This document shows, piece by piece, positions 7,316-16,558 of a stretch of 43,188 nt of DNA (its first letter is position 1; every line of letters starts with the position of its first letter). Position numbers and translations under genes: made by a program. Under the pieces are notes generated by a model. It had not been told where the DNA came from. It did not search any database and saw only the letters and a program-made list of their open reading frames with translations. Origin of the DNA: Ignavibacteriaceae bacterium (GTDB lineage Bacteria > Bacteroidota > Ignavibacteria > Ignavibacteriales > Ignavibacteriaceae); NCBI GenBank assembly GCA_031292455.1, contig JARLHC010000159.1:1-43188 (forward strand), given 5' to 3'.

Positions 7316-8278
7316 TTAAAAGGTAAATTGTATTTGAGCAGGGATATTCTTTATCATTTGGAGGATAATTCCTTCCCTGAGAGCATATTCGGATAATATC
7401 ATATCCTGAATATGGAAAAGCTCGAAAGCTTTTCTGAGGATAAGGAGACCTGCGGGGAGGATATCAGCTCTTTTACCTTCAACGCCGCCAATTCTAAGCC
7501 GGTCCTTAGTAGTTTTGCACGAAAGGACGAAATCAATTACCTCGTTAAGTTCAGCCGCAGAGAAAGAGAATCTGTTCAGCTTTCTCAGTATTTTATTTTT
7601 ATTACCGAAATAAATAATAGATGCGGCATTCTGGATAGTACCGGAACTGCCGGCTGCCAGTTCGAAAGGAATGTTATAGCTAATTTTTTTATTCTCGTTA
7701 AACTGTTCTTCGATAAATTCAGAGCAATGGGCAATGGAGGCATTATTTAATACAGCGCCGGGGAAGAATTTTTTAGTTAACCTTACGGCGCCAAGTTTGA
7801 AGCTTTCGGCAAATATGATTTTACCGCCGGCATGGTAGATCAATTCGGTGCTTCCACCGCCGATATCGAGGCAGAGAGCATCCCTGTTTCCAATCAGGAG
7901 GGCTTTCCTGACGCCGGCGAATATAAGTTCAGCTTCCTTTTCGCCGGGGATAATTTCAATTTTAATACCGGTGCGGGAATATATTTTATCGATAAATTCC
8001 AAGTTATTAGACGCATCCCTTACAGCGCTGGTAGCTATGGCTTTTATTTTGGCTTTATAGTGATCGGATATAACACGGAACCTGGAGAGGATAGAGGCGG
8101 CGTGGTTGATTTCATCTTCGGAAATTATTTTTTCCTCCCCTTCTTTCCATGTACCAAGACGGATAACTTCCCTTTCCTTTCTTACAATGGAAAATGATTT
8201 ACCAACGACTTCCGCGATAATCATGTGAAAGGAATTGGAACCGACATCAATTGCTGAGATAACCCGTGGATGTTTCAA
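7316..8278 (-). CDS. Ppx/GppA family exopolyphosphatase-like protein
   Basis: 320 residues covering the actin-like ASKHA core only. The N-terminal phosphate-binding loop is AIDVGSNSFHMII and the second is LDIGGGSTELIY. Members hydrolyse inorganic polyphosphate or pppGpp; this short form lacks the C-terminal HD-like extension of E. coli Ppx, so the substrate is uncertain. The only in-frame start consistent with the upstream gene is TTG at 8278, which overlaps the upstream TGA stop (TTGA) and implies translational coupling. Confidence 0.85.
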   Translation of the reverse strand: MKHPRVISAIDVGSNSFHMIIAEVVGKSFSIVRKEREVIRLGTWKEGEEKIISEDEINHAASILSRFRVISDHYKAKIKAIATSAVRDASNNLEFIDKIYSRTGIKIEIIPGEKEAELIFAGVRKALLIGNRDALCLDIGGGSTELIYHAGGKIIFAESFKLGAVRLTKKFFPGAVLNNASIAHCSEFIEEQFNENKKISYNIPFELAAGSSGTIQNAASIIYFGNKNKILRKLNRFSFSAAELNEVIDFVLSCKTTKDRLRIGGVEGKRADILPAGLLILRKAFELFHIQDMILSEYALREGIILQMIKNIPAQIQFTF

Positions 8279-9378
8279 TGGTAAGCCGGTATTTTCCTTA
8301 AAAGTATTTCACAGTCTTCAAACACATCCTCAACAGTAATATCATCTATAAAATCTGATTTCCTAATGAACCTTTTATCAGTTCCGCCAGGCGCCCACAG
8401 AAAAGGATTTGTATGCCCAAAAAGAGATATTTGCGGAACATCTGTAGATGCGGCAACATGCATAATCCCGGTATCATTAGATATAAATAAATCCGATTTG
8501 GAAATTAGCGCTGCAGTCTGGGTAATGGTGTGATTAAGAAAATAAGAAACAGGGGTTTTGAGATTAGCTTTCATAAAAGAGATCTCTTCCTGATCGCTAA
8601 TCCAGCCGGTAATATAAATTTTGCACTTATAAGAATTATCAAGACGGCTAATAAGAGAGGCGAACTTATTAAGTGACCAGCGGTTTTGGGGTTTACCGGC
8701 ACTAATATGGAGGCCTATAAGATATTCACCCTTGTTAAGGTTAACGGAGGCGGAGATAAATTCATCAGCCACTTTTATATCCTCTTCATCAAATGAAATC
8801 CCGGGTTTAAGATTGGAGGTAGTAATGCCGAAAGGTTTTACCAGGTCGAGACTTCTTTCATACATATTCTGATCGGGAAATTTTCTCCAATCGATAGTAA
8901 TCCTTCTATCGAAGAAGAAGGCGCTTTTATTTTCCTTACCATCGAGACTACGGGGTCCGATGCGAATCTTAGCATTAGCGAACCTTGCAAGGATATTGCT
9001 TGTAAAGGAGATGGAGATTGTTACAGGAACTATTGCTACATCGTACTTTTCACTTAACAGTTTATGGAGACTATTAAAGTAGCCGGGGTTAAGCAATTTC
9101 TTTTTATCGAAAATGAAAAGCCGGTCGATATATTTATTTTTTAAGAGTCCGCGATAATTAGAGGGGCTTGTAATGGCAGTAATATGGGCATGGGGATATT
9201 TCTCTTTAATTGCACGGAAGAGAGGGACACATGCTAAAAGATCGCCGAGCTGGTTATGCTGCCTGATAACAATAAATCGGGAAGGACTTCCCAAATCATA
9301 ATTGTCTTTAATTTCCGGGACTTCATATTTCCTGAAAAAATCATAGATAAGTTTATTTAGGATTGTGTTTCCAGCCAT
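8275..9378 (-). CDS. Glycosyltransferase family 9 (heptosyltransferase-like)
   Basis: 367 residues with the GT-B layout of ADP-heptose:LPS heptosyltransferases. The N-terminal domain has RFIVIRQHNQLGDLLACVPL, where the acceptor-side Asp lies in GD. The C-terminal nucleotide-sugar domain has GLHISAGKPQNRW and DLFISNDTGIMHVAAS. Such enzymes add sugars to the lipopolysaccharide inner core at the cytoplasmic face of the inner membrane, which points to a Gram-negative envelope. The exact donor is not readable from sequence. It abuts the small membrane protein gene upstream. Confidence 0.85.
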   Translation of the reverse strand: MAGNTILNKLIYDFFRKYEVPEIKDNYDLGSPSRFIVIRQHNQLGDLLACVPLFRAIKEKYPHAHITAITSPSNYRGLLKNKYIDRLFIFDKKKLLNPGYFNSLHKLLSEKYDVAIVPVTISISFTSNILARFANAKIRIGPRSLDGKENKSAFFFDRRITIDWRKFPDQNMYERSLDLVKPFGITTSNLKPGISFDEEDIKVADEFISASVNLNKGEYLIGLHISAGKPQNRWSLNKFASLISRLDNSYKCKIYITGWISDQEEISFMKANLKTPVSYFLNHTITQTAALISKSDLFISNDTGIMHVAASTDVPQISLFGHTNPFLWAPGGTDKRFIRKSDFIDDITVEDVFEDCEILLRKIPAYH

Positions 9379-9569
9379 TACTGAGAATCTTTATTCTTAT
9401 CATCTTTTATTTCAGTAAAATGTGCTTCCTCAACGTCTTTAAATTTAGAATCCGGTGCAGCCGGGCCATTAACATTCTTTTTATTCATTTCAGAAAAGAG
9501 CCGGACAAAGAACAATATGCCTCTATATATCAGATAAAAAACAAGAAAATAAAAAAACAACCTATACAT
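9378..9569 (-). CDS. Small single-pass membrane protein (DUF4834-like)
   Basis: 63 residues. One hydrophobic helix (about 3-23) is followed by a charged cytosolic tail with an acidic stretch, DVEEAHFTEIKDDK. This TM-plus-acidic-tail pattern resembles the DUF4834 small proteins of Bacteroidetes; the match is by impression only. The start overlaps the upstream kinase stop (TAATG) and its own stop abuts the next gene, so it is embedded in the operon and likely real despite its size. Confidence 0.6.
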   Translation of the reverse strand: MYRLFFYFLVFYLIYRGILFFVRLFSEMNKKNVNGPAAPDSKFKDVEEAHFTEIKDDKNKDSQ

Positions 9570-10243
9570 TAAATTATAATCCTCGATTCTGGTTTGAAAT
9601 ATTCCGTAAAGCCTCTGTCTTTACGGAAGATCTGGTTAAATAACTCATCGAAATCACTATCTGCATTGACAAAGTCCAGTTCAGTAGAATTTACAATAAG
9701 CAATGGAGTGCTTGTGTACCTGAAGAAAAAGTAATTATAAGCTTCGCTTAATTCTTCGATATAGCTTCTTGTCAAATTGCGTTCAATTTTCCTGCTTCTT
9801 TTTTTGATATTATACATGAGCCGATCGACATTTGACTGAAGGAAGACGACGAGATCGGGTTTCCTGAGGACACGGCTAAGGAGTGGGAAGATACTTTCGT
9901 ATAATTTTAATTCTTCGCCGCTAAGGTTGAGGTAGGCAAAGATACGGTCTTTTTCAAAAGTATAGTCGCAAATTACATATTCATTAAAAAGGTCCTGCTG
10001 ATCAAGTCCCTGCTGTTGTTTATAGCGGTTAATAAGGAAGAACATCTGTGTTTGGAAAGCATATCTTTTCCGGTCGTTATAAAACTTTTCGAGGAAAGGG
10101 TTTTGCTCGAACTGTTCATAGATAATATGGGCGTTAAGGCGGTCCTTAATTTTTTTAGCGAGTGATGTTTTTCCGGCACCGATTACGCCTTCGATAGCGA
10201 TATATTTTATTTCAGAAGATTCTTCCAATTTAGTTCCAGTCAT
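9569..10243 (-). CDS. Deoxynucleoside kinase
   Basis: 224 residues of the dNK/dGK-dCK family. The P-loop GVIGAGKT is at 19-26. The DYTFEKDRIFA segment corresponds to the DRS/ERS motif region, and a basic LID-like segment KKRSRKIER lies in the C-terminal half. It phosphorylates deoxynucleosides in salvage. The gene overlaps folK by 4 nt (ATGA). Adjacent folK and a deoxynucleoside kinase are a recurrent pair in Bacteroidetes-like genomes, as recalled. Confidence 0.88.
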   Translation of the reverse strand: MTGTKLEESSEIKYIAIEGVIGAGKTSLAKKIKDRLNAHIIYEQFEQNPFLEKFYNDRKRYAFQTQMFFLINRYKQQQGLDQQDLFNEYVICDYTFEKDRIFAYLNLSGEELKLYESIFPLLSRVLRKPDLVVFLQSNVDRLMYNIKKRSRKIERNLTRSYIEELSEAYNYFFFRYTSTPLLIVNSTELDFVNADSDFDELFNQIFRKDRGFTEYFKPESRIII

Positions 10244-10764
10244 ATTAGTTTTTGTTGAATTTTGCCAATAACTGTTTTTTCAGATTCCACAATACAAATA
10301 TCACTAATTTTTTGATTTAAAGCAGGGTGATAATAATCAGGGGCAATTTCATTAAGAGGGATAAGGACAAAGTCTCTTTTAGCGACTTCTTTATGGGGCA
10401 CGGTTATCCGTTCATTAGAGAAGATGATATTGTTATAAAACAGAATATCGAGGTCTATGACCCGGGGCCCCCATCTGATAGTATCCACCCTTCCAATTTT
10501 TTTTTCTATTGATTTAAGGAGATCGAGTAATTCTATAAGGCCATGGGTGGTTTTAATTTGAGCGGCGGCATTATAAAAATTAGGCTGGTCTTTATAACCA
10601 TAAGGGAGAGTTTCATAAATGGAGGAGATATTAACAATAGAATTGTTCCGATCCTGCCTTATTTCATGAAGAGCGTCAGACAGGTTTTGAAACCTATCCC
10701 CTTTATTAGAGCCCAGTGCGATATAAGATAAATTTTCTTTTCCCATTGATCTGATTATTATCAT
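10240..10764 (-). CDS. folK: 2-amino-4-hydroxy-6-hydroxymethyldihydropteridine pyrophosphokinase
   Basis: 174 residues as drawn. The HPPK signatures are YIALGSNKGDR near the start and RWGPRVIDLDILFYNN, which holds the Mg-binding aspartates (DLD). It transfers pyrophosphate from ATP to the pterin in folate synthesis, the step after FolB. The first ATG is at 10764; the ATG six codons later (MGKENLSYIAL) fits the family length equally well and neither has a strong ribosome-binding site. It sits directly downstream of folB. Confidence 0.93.
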   Translation of the reverse strand: MIIIRSMGKENLSYIALGSNKGDRFQNLSDALHEIRQDRNNSIVNISSIYETLPYGYKDQPNFYNAAAQIKTTHGLIELLDLLKSIEKKIGRVDTIRWGPRVIDLDILFYNNIIFSNERITVPHKEVAKRDFVLIPLNEIAPDYYHPALNQKISDICIVESEKTVIGKIQQKLI

Positions 10765-10785
10765 TCCGGCATTATGAACCGATTT

Positions 10786-11157
10786 CTAAAGTTCATCTCT
10801 GGATTTAATTACTTCCACTTCGACGCCATCGGTAACGCCGCCGAGGGGAGGATTATTTTTTCTTATCCTTACAGCGACCTTCTGAACTTTAGGAAAGCGG
10901 GTAAGGAGAGCATCGGCTACTTTGACTGCGAGAGTTTCAATTAAATAATATTTTTCCTCAAGAGCCATGTGATACAACAACTTATAAACTTCATGGTAAC
11001 TTGTAGTTTCCTTCAAGCTATCGGTTGCAGCTGCTTTGCTAAAATCGGTATATAGATCGACATCCGCTTCAAATTTTCCGCCCACATTTTGTTCTTCGGA
11101 CATAACGCCATGGTAACCGTAGAATGAAGCTTTTCTTATCCGTATTATATTCATCAT
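10786..11157 (-). CDS. folB: Dihydroneopterin aldolase
   Basis: 123 residues from the ATG at 11157. Family features are FYGYHGVMSEEQNVGGKFEADV, with the catalytic Glu, and the active-site Lys region ETLAVKVADALL. It converts dihydroneopterin to 6-hydroxymethyldihydropterin for FolK. A longer open frame reaches 11229, but its extra 24 residues overlap the EamA gene and match nothing in the family. The chosen start gives an ATGA overlap with the upstream stop. Confidence 0.92.
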   Translation of the reverse strand: MMNIIRIRKASFYGYHGVMSEEQNVGGKFEADVDLYTDFSKAAATDSLKETTSYHEVYKLLYHMALEEKYYLIETLAVKVADALLTRFPKVQKVAVRIRKNNPPLGGVTDGVEVEVIKSRDEL

Positions 11158-12059
11158 ATTTGTTTGAATGCTACCTTTCTTATATTTCCAAAAATTGCTG
11201 TTAAAAGACCAATGAGCACGAGAATACATCCTGTTAATTGATGAGGGGATAATTCCTCTCTATAAAAGAACCATCCTAACAACAGGGCCAAAATGGGAGT
11301 AATAAAAGTAATAAGCGACACTATAATAATATTAACTCTTTTAATTAGCCAATAATAGGATGTAAATGTAATTAAACTGCCAAATAAAGCCAGATAAAAT
11401 ACAGATAAAAATGCTTTATAGTCATATTTTATTGGCAAATGGCTTTCGATAATAAATCCATATACGGTTAAGATAATACCGGCGATAAGCATGGGAAAGA
11501 AATTCATTGATAAGGGGTGCAGATGGTGGCCATATTTTTTTATTGAAACGGCGACCATAGACTGCATTATTGCGCTTAATATTACAACGATCATTCCTAC
11601 AATATAATTATCCAGGTTCCCAGTAAAGTTTTCAGAGAAGATTATAAACAGTCCGATAAATGAAATAATTATACCTATAATTTTATTAATGCCAATCTTT
11701 TCAGAGGGAATCATGAAGAAAGAGAATATGGCAATTGAAAAAGGGTATATAGCATAAATAACTGCGGTAAGTCCTGACGGTACAAATTGTTCGGCCCAAT
11801 AAATAAGTCCGTACGGAAACACAAACGAGAAGAAACCCATTAACAGGTAGAGCCGGATGGCGGTACGATCAGTTTGTATTTTAATTTTTCGTAAAGATAT
11901 TACACCGAGAATGAGAAGGGAAGCCAGGGTAAAGCGGTAGCCGGCGGAGATTATAGGGGGAATGGACTCGAGCCCGATTTTAATGGCAAGCCATGTGGAG
12001 CCCCAGATCATGCATGTAAGGAGATAGACAGCGACGACTGTTAAGATATTACCCTGCAT
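11154..12059 (-). CDS. EamA/DMT family permease
   Basis: 301 residues with about ten hydrophobic helices in two EamA repeats. The first opens with TCMIWGSTWLAIKIGLESIPP, a typical DMT start, and the second repeat ends in LTGCILVLIGLLTAIFGN. Members export amino acids or other metabolites across the inner membrane; the substrate is not inferable. It overlaps pgeF by 11 nt upstream and folB by 4 nt downstream, so it belongs to the same transcript. Confidence 0.88.
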   Translation of the reverse strand: MQGNILTVVAVYLLTCMIWGSTWLAIKIGLESIPPIISAGYRFTLASLLILGVISLRKIKIQTDRTAIRLYLLMGFFSFVFPYGLIYWAEQFVPSGLTAVIYAIYPFSIAIFSFFMIPSEKIGINKIIGIIISFIGLFIIFSENFTGNLDNYIVGMIVVILSAIMQSMVAVSIKKYGHHLHPLSMNFFPMLIAGIILTVYGFIIESHLPIKYDYKAFLSVFYLALFGSLITFTSYYWLIKRVNIIIVSLITFITPILALLLGWFFYREELSPHQLTGCILVLIGLLTAIFGNIRKVAFKQI

Positions 12060-12795
12060 TTTTATCCCTCAGGACAATGATGCCCAATGATCTTCCGGAA
12101 TTTATTCCATCCCTCCTATAGGATTGGAGCAAGTTTTTCATTTCATAAGAGCAGAGAATAGACTTCTGGATATTTTGCGGGGGCACACCGGCATCCAATA
12201 ACATATCATAATTTGCTACGGCGACATCAAGGAGATATTTATCCCCTTTGGGTTCAAGGTACTTATTATCGAAAAGGTGAGCTACATCCGGGTCGACCTC
12301 ATAGTTCTTCTGTGAAATAGAAGGGCCTATATAGATAAAGAGATTTGCGGGTTTGGAATTATAATCATCGAAAAGCCGGCGGATTGTTTTCCGGACTATT
12401 TTCTTTTGTGTGCCCTGCCATCCCGAATGGACACCTGCGATAATTTTATTTTCTTTATCATAAATGAAGACGGGGACGCAATCGGCGGTGCTTACTGCGA
12501 GTCCCAGATTAAATTTACCGGTAATGAGGGCATCGCTTTGGCCGATCGATCCTCCTTTATCGACATAAGTGATAATATCGCTATGTATTTGTTTTTGAAG
12601 AACGACATCGTTATTGGAGAGGCCCATATAGTTAAAAAAAGCTGTCCTGTTTTCAAGAACAATTTCCTTATTATCCAAACCGGTAAGGGACATATTAAAA
12701 TAGAAGGGAGCGTTCCTATTCAAGCCAATCTTTGTGCTGAAGCCAAAGGAAATTTCGGGGAAATCGGAGAAAATACGGGATTTGAGGACTACCAT
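12049..12795 (-). CDS. pgeF: PgeF/YfiH laccase-domain (Cu-oxidase_4) protein
   Basis: 248 residues. The metal-site residues of the family are visible: His in LQKQIHSD, Cys in STADCVPV and His in AGVHSGWQGT. Characterised members act as purine nucleoside phosphorylase/adenosine deaminase-like enzymes or guard peptidoglycan synthesis by editing UDP-MurNAc-L-Ser; older names call it a polyphenol oxidase. It is the first gene of the minus-strand block and is divergent from surE, so 12796-12920 must hold promoters for both. Confidence 0.88.
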   Translation of the reverse strand: MVVLKSRIFSDFPEISFGFSTKIGLNRNAPFYFNMSLTGLDNKEIVLENRTAFFNYMGLSNNDVVLQKQIHSDIITYVDKGGSIGQSDALITGKFNLGLAVSTADCVPVFIYDKENKIIAGVHSGWQGTQKKIVRKTIRRLFDDYNSKPANLFIYIGPSISQKNYEVDPDVAHLFDNKYLEPKGDKYLLDVAVANYDMLLDAGVPPQNIQKSILCSYEMKNLLQSYRRDGINSGRSLGIIVLRDKNAG

Positions 12796-12920
12796 ATACT
12801 AATATTTTTAGGAAACAATTTAATAAAATAATTCAACTTATAGACCTGAAAGCTTCATTGAGAGTAACAGCGGTATATATTATATTGATACCCGGTTTCT
12901 TAATTATTATAGGGAAAATA

Positions 12921-13688
12921 TTGAAAATTTTAGTAACAAATGATGACGGCATTGAAGCACCGGGAATACAGGTACTTGCAGATGCCTTAAGGGAAATTGG
13001 TGAAGTAACGATAATAGCACCATTAAAAGAGCAAAGCGGTGTAGGCCACGGGATAACGATGCAGATACCGTTAAGGGTTATCAATTATGATAAAAACGGG
13101 AAGTTCTTTGGATATGCGGTTAACGGTACTCCTGCAGACTGTGTTAAAATAGGAGTAAGGAATATATTAAAGGAGACACCGGATCTTGTAGTTTCGGGAA
13201 TTAATAAAGGTTCCAACACTGCGATTAATATAATTTATTCCGGAACTGTTTCTGCTGCGCGGGAAGCATCAATTATGGGAATACCTTCAATTGCGATATC
13301 GCTTACCAGCCATACAGGAACTGATTTCAGGTATTGCGGAAAGGTTGCCCGGATGTTAGCAAAGAAGATGAGAGGGAGTGACCTTCCGACGGGCACACTG
13401 CTAAATGTAAATGTACCCGATGTACCCGAAGAGGAGATAAAAGGGATTTGTTTAACCACACAGGGAAAATCCAAATGGGACGATATTTATGAGCAGAGAG
13501 TAGATCCAAACGGCCGGAATTATTACTGGCTGACCGGAAATCTGACTACTTTAGATACTGAAATTGAAACCGACCAAGCAGCTATAAAAAATAACTATGT
13601 ATCAATAACTCCAATCCACTTTGACTTAACAGATTATGCATCATACGAGAAAATGAAGAGCTGGAATATAGAACGGCTAATGGATTAG
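12921..13688 (+). CDS. surE: 5'/3'-nucleotidase SurE
   Basis: 255 residues from TTG at 12921, giving the canonical start MKILVTNDDGIEAPG; the paired Asp residues bind the metal. Further motifs are PLKEQSGVGHGIT and VVSGINKGSNTA. It dephosphorylates nucleoside monophosphates. An open frame begins at an earlier TTG (12858), but its extra residues are hydrophobic and not part of the family. AGGG lies just upstream of the chosen start. The stop is 4 bp from the next gene. Confidence 0.93.
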   Translation: MKILVTNDDGIEAPGIQVLADALREIGEVTIIAPLKEQSGVGHGITMQIPLRVINYDKNGKFFGYAVNGTPADCVKIGVRNILKETPDLVVSGINKGSNTAINIIYSGTVSAAREASIMGIPSIAISLTSHTGTDFRYCGKVARMLAKKMRGSDLPTGTLLNVNVPDVPEEEIKGICLTTQGKSKWDDIYEQRVDPNGRNYYWLTGNLTTLDTEIETDQAAIKNNYVSITPIHFDLTDYASYEKMKSWNIERLMD

Positions 13689-13692
13689 GGAT

Positions 13693-15831
13693 ATGTTTGG
13701 ATTTGAAAAGATCAGCCTGACTTTTTCATTCAACTATTTATTTTTTATATCCGCGCTGATCCTTTTAGTACTTTATGCATATTACACATACAAGTACACA
13801 GTACCTGCTGTAAGTCCTGCCAGAAAAAATCTACTGACTATATTAAGGGCATCAGGACTTCTGTTAATAATATTCATAGTATTTGAACCCAAGCTAAGTC
13901 TGACCAAGAAATTAACGATCAAACCGGTAAACCTAATCTTTCTTGACAACTCAAGATCTATCCAGATTACTGACGGTACGGACAGGACGGGACACATGAA
14001 AAGTTTTATAAAGGAAATCTCCTCCGGCAAGCTGGATGACAGGCCAGGCATTTTCACATTCGGAAGCAGTGTAAAGGGGGTAAAAGCCGACAGCATGGAG
14101 AAGATAAACTTTTCTGAAGGGACAACTAATTTCTCAAATATCTTTTCCGGGATAAAGAAGGACGAGCAAAACATTTCGGCGATTACAATTATCAGTGACG
14201 GTGTAATAACGGAGGGAAGCAATCCTGTTTATACGGCAGAGAAAATGGGAATACCGGTATTTACGATAGGCATAGGTGACAGCACAAGAAGAAATGACAT
14301 CGAGATTAAAAATGTTCTTTATAACGAGTATATTTATGCAGGAACGCCGACTTCCATAGTGGTATCAGTTGCCAATAAAGGTTTTGCAGGAAAAAGCACA
14401 AGCATATCATTATTGGAGAATGAAAGGCCGATTGAGCAGAGGAATATTATATTAAATGAAGACGGAATCCAGAACGAGGAGTTTACATATACGCCAAAGG
14501 AAGGGGGAGAAAAGAAATTAACGGTTGCAGTAACCCCTATGCAGGGAGAGTTTACTACAGCGAACAATAAAAAGATAATATTCATTAATGTATTAAGCAA
14601 TAAAATAAAGATAGATATTTTAAGCGGTGCACCCTCACCTGATCTAACTATTATTAAAACGGTGCTTCAATCCGATGAGAACTTATCGGTAAGCAGTTTA
14701 ACATTCATAGCACCCGGCAAAACGGTTGAAAAGAATAACCCTGAAAGAATGATAGACAGCGCAGATATTTTTTTTATGGTGGGTTTCCCTTCAAAGGAAG
14801 TACCGGATGATCTGATTAAAAGAGTACTGGCAAGGAACAGACCATTCTTTTTTGTTTTTACAGATGCAGTAGATGTGAACAAGCTGAAATATTTATCGGG
14901 AGATCTGTCATTTTCAATTAACAGACCGGGGCAGGGATTTATAGAAGTACAGCCGAACATTTCTTCCAATCAGCTGAAAAATCCTTTACTGCAGAATAAT
15001 TCTTTAGATGTTATTAGTGCATGGAATAACCTTCCGCCTGTACTTCAAATAAGCAGTGAATTTAGTGCCAAGCCAGAAGCTGAAGTAATTGCGCGCACCA
15101 AGGTTAATAACATCCCCATGAATTCCCCGCTTATTTTAACAAAGAGGATAGGGAATAAAAGATCGGTTACCGTACTGGCAAAGGATATATGGAAATGGAA
15201 ACTGCAAACTGCAACGAAGGACCTGGATCTTTTTGACAGGTTTATAAGTAATTCAGTAAAATGGCTTCACTCATCGGAGGAAGAAAAGCAAGTAAGGATT
15301 AAAACAACGAAGAAAGTTTACTCACCGGGAGAGGAGATAGAATTTACAGGGGAAGTGTACAATGATTTATTTAATCCTGTTTCCGATGCAGATGTAACGG
15401 TTAATATTGCAAGCGGTGATCAGAAAAATGAGATTAAGTTAGCATCTTTGGGAAATGGTTTATATGAAGGAAGATTCCAGACAACCAAGCCGGGGGATTA
15501 TTCATTTTCAGGTTCAGCTTTAGAGGGACAGAAGAAACTGGGAACTGATGCAGGTAAATTTAATGTGGGGGATATAGATGTGGAGATGGCTGATCCAAGG
15601 ATGAACTATGAGTTCTTAAGTTCACTTGCAGGAGAGACAGGGGGCAAGTTTTTTACATATAATGACTATTCACAATTATTTACCATACTAAATAAACTGA
15701 ACAGAGAATCGTCGAAAGAAAAGCTTAATGTAAGTGAAATAAATCTTTGGTCAAACGAGTGGCTTTTGGGATTAACAATTCTTATTTTTTCACTTGAGTG
15801 GTTTATAAGGAAACGTTCCGGCATGTTATAG
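13693..15831 (+). CDS. Membrane-anchored vWA-domain protein (BatA-like)
   Basis: 712 residues. Two N-terminal TM helices (about 14-34 and 47-65) precede a vWA domain whose MIDAS residues are intact: DNSRS (85-89), GTTNFS and IISDG. A long periplasmic region follows, with CARDB-like beta domains and a class-I-glutamine-amidotransferase-like middle part. A C-terminal TM (about 691-707) ends the protein. Similar large proteins occur in Bacteroidetes-type genomes as likely envelope scaffolds; the function is unknown. It sits between surE (4 bp) and comF (43 bp) on the plus strand. Confidence 0.8.
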   Translation: MFGFEKISLTFSFNYLFFISALILLVLYAYYTYKYTVPAVSPARKNLLTILRASGLLLIIFIVFEPKLSLTKKLTIKPVNLIFLDNSRSIQITDGTDRTGHMKSFIKEISSGKLDDRPGIFTFGSSVKGVKADSMEKINFSEGTTNFSNIFSGIKKDEQNISAITIISDGVITEGSNPVYTAEKMGIPVFTIGIGDSTRRNDIEIKNVLYNEYIYAGTPTSIVVSVANKGFAGKSTSISLLENERPIEQRNIILNEDGIQNEEFTYTPKEGGEKKLTVAVTPMQGEFTTANNKKIIFINVLSNKIKIDILSGAPSPDLTIIKTVLQSDENLSVSSLTFIAPGKTVEKNNPERMIDSADIFFMVGFPSKEVPDDLIKRVLARNRPFFFVFTDAVDVNKLKYLSGDLSFSINRPGQGFIEVQPNISSNQLKNPLLQNNSLDVISAWNNLPPVLQISSEFSAKPEAEVIARTKVNNIPMNSPLILTKRIGNKRSVTVLAKDIWKWKLQTATKDLDLFDRFISNSVKWLHSSEEEKQVRIKTTKKVYSPGEEIEFTGEVYNDLFNPVSDADVTVNIASGDQKNEIKLASLGNGLYEGRFQTTKPGDYSFSGSALEGQKKLGTDAGKFNVGDIDVEMADPRMNYEFLSSLAGETGGKFFTYNDYSQLFTILNKLNRESSKEKLNVSEINLWSNEWLLGLTILIFSLEWFIRKRSGML

Positions 15832-15874
15832 ACGGGTTTATTAAGTAATATTTGCGGGGATTACTTTTAATAAA

Positions 15875-16558
15875 ATGTATTTTATAACCGAGCTCCTGGA
15901 TTTTTGTCTTCCCAGGATTTGCCCTTCGTGCAATAACAAATTAAAATTAAGCGAAGAGTGCATTTGTATAAGTTGTTTAAATAAAATCCTACGTGCAGAT
16001 ACTACACGTATAAATTATGAATATCAGAAGAAATTCAAGACAGGGGGAATAATTTCCGAATTCACATCTCTTTTTGTATTTGAAAAAGATAAGGAATTAC
16101 AGAGGATAATTCATTCAATTAAATATGGAAATAATTTCAGAGCCGGTGAATCATTGGGCAAACTACTCGGGGATAAATTACTGAATGTTGGACTAACCCG
16201 GGAATTTGATCTTATAATTCCAGTCCCGCTTCATCAACTCAAGAAAGCTGAAAGAGGATACAATCAATCATATTATATATCCAGGGGGGTAAACAGGAGA
16301 ATAAAGAAGGTGCTGGATAAAGGGAGTGTTAAGAGGATTAAATTTACTGAAACCCAAACATCTATGAATATACAGGAAAGGGAGAGGAATATTAAAGGAG
16401 CATTTAAGGTTAATAATAATGAAAGTATTTCCGGGAAAAACATTCTTATAGTTGATGATGTTATAACGAGCGGAAACACGGTATCAGAATTAGGAAGGAC
16501 ACTGAAGAATAAAGGAGCCGGGATTATTTATGCAGCTTCTATAGCAATTGCAGATTAG
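15875..16558 (+). CDS. comF: ComF family phosphoribosyltransferase-like protein
   Basis: 227 residues. The N-terminal zinc ribbon has CPSC (16-19) and CISC (31-34) pairs. The C-terminal PRTase fold has the PRPP loop ILIVDDVITSGNT (about 190-202). In competent bacteria ComF helps pull in single-stranded DNA; in others it is a housekeeping protein of unclear role. It ends one base before the convergent argS stop, so the two transcripts overlap 3' to 3'. Confidence 0.88.
   Translation: MYFITELLDFCLPRICPSCNNKLKLSEECICISCLNKILRADTTRINYEYQKKFKTGGIISEFTSLFVFEKDKELQRIIHSIKYGNNFRAGESLGKLLGDKLLNVGLTREFDLIIPVPLHQLKKAERGYNQSYYISRGVNRRIKKVLDKGSVKRIKFTETQTSMNIQERERNIKGAFKVNNNESISGKNILIVDDVITSGNTVSELGRTLKNKGAGIIYAASIAIAD

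Noticed and set aside
11158-11229. N-terminal extension of FolB
   Set aside because: It lies inside the EamA coding sequence; the ATGA overlap at 11157 gives the family-length protein.
12858-12920. N-terminal extension of SurE
   Set aside because: The extra hydrophobic residues precede the canonical MKILVTNDDG start at TTG 12921 and are unlike the family; a signal peptide is unexpected for this cytoplasmic enzyme.
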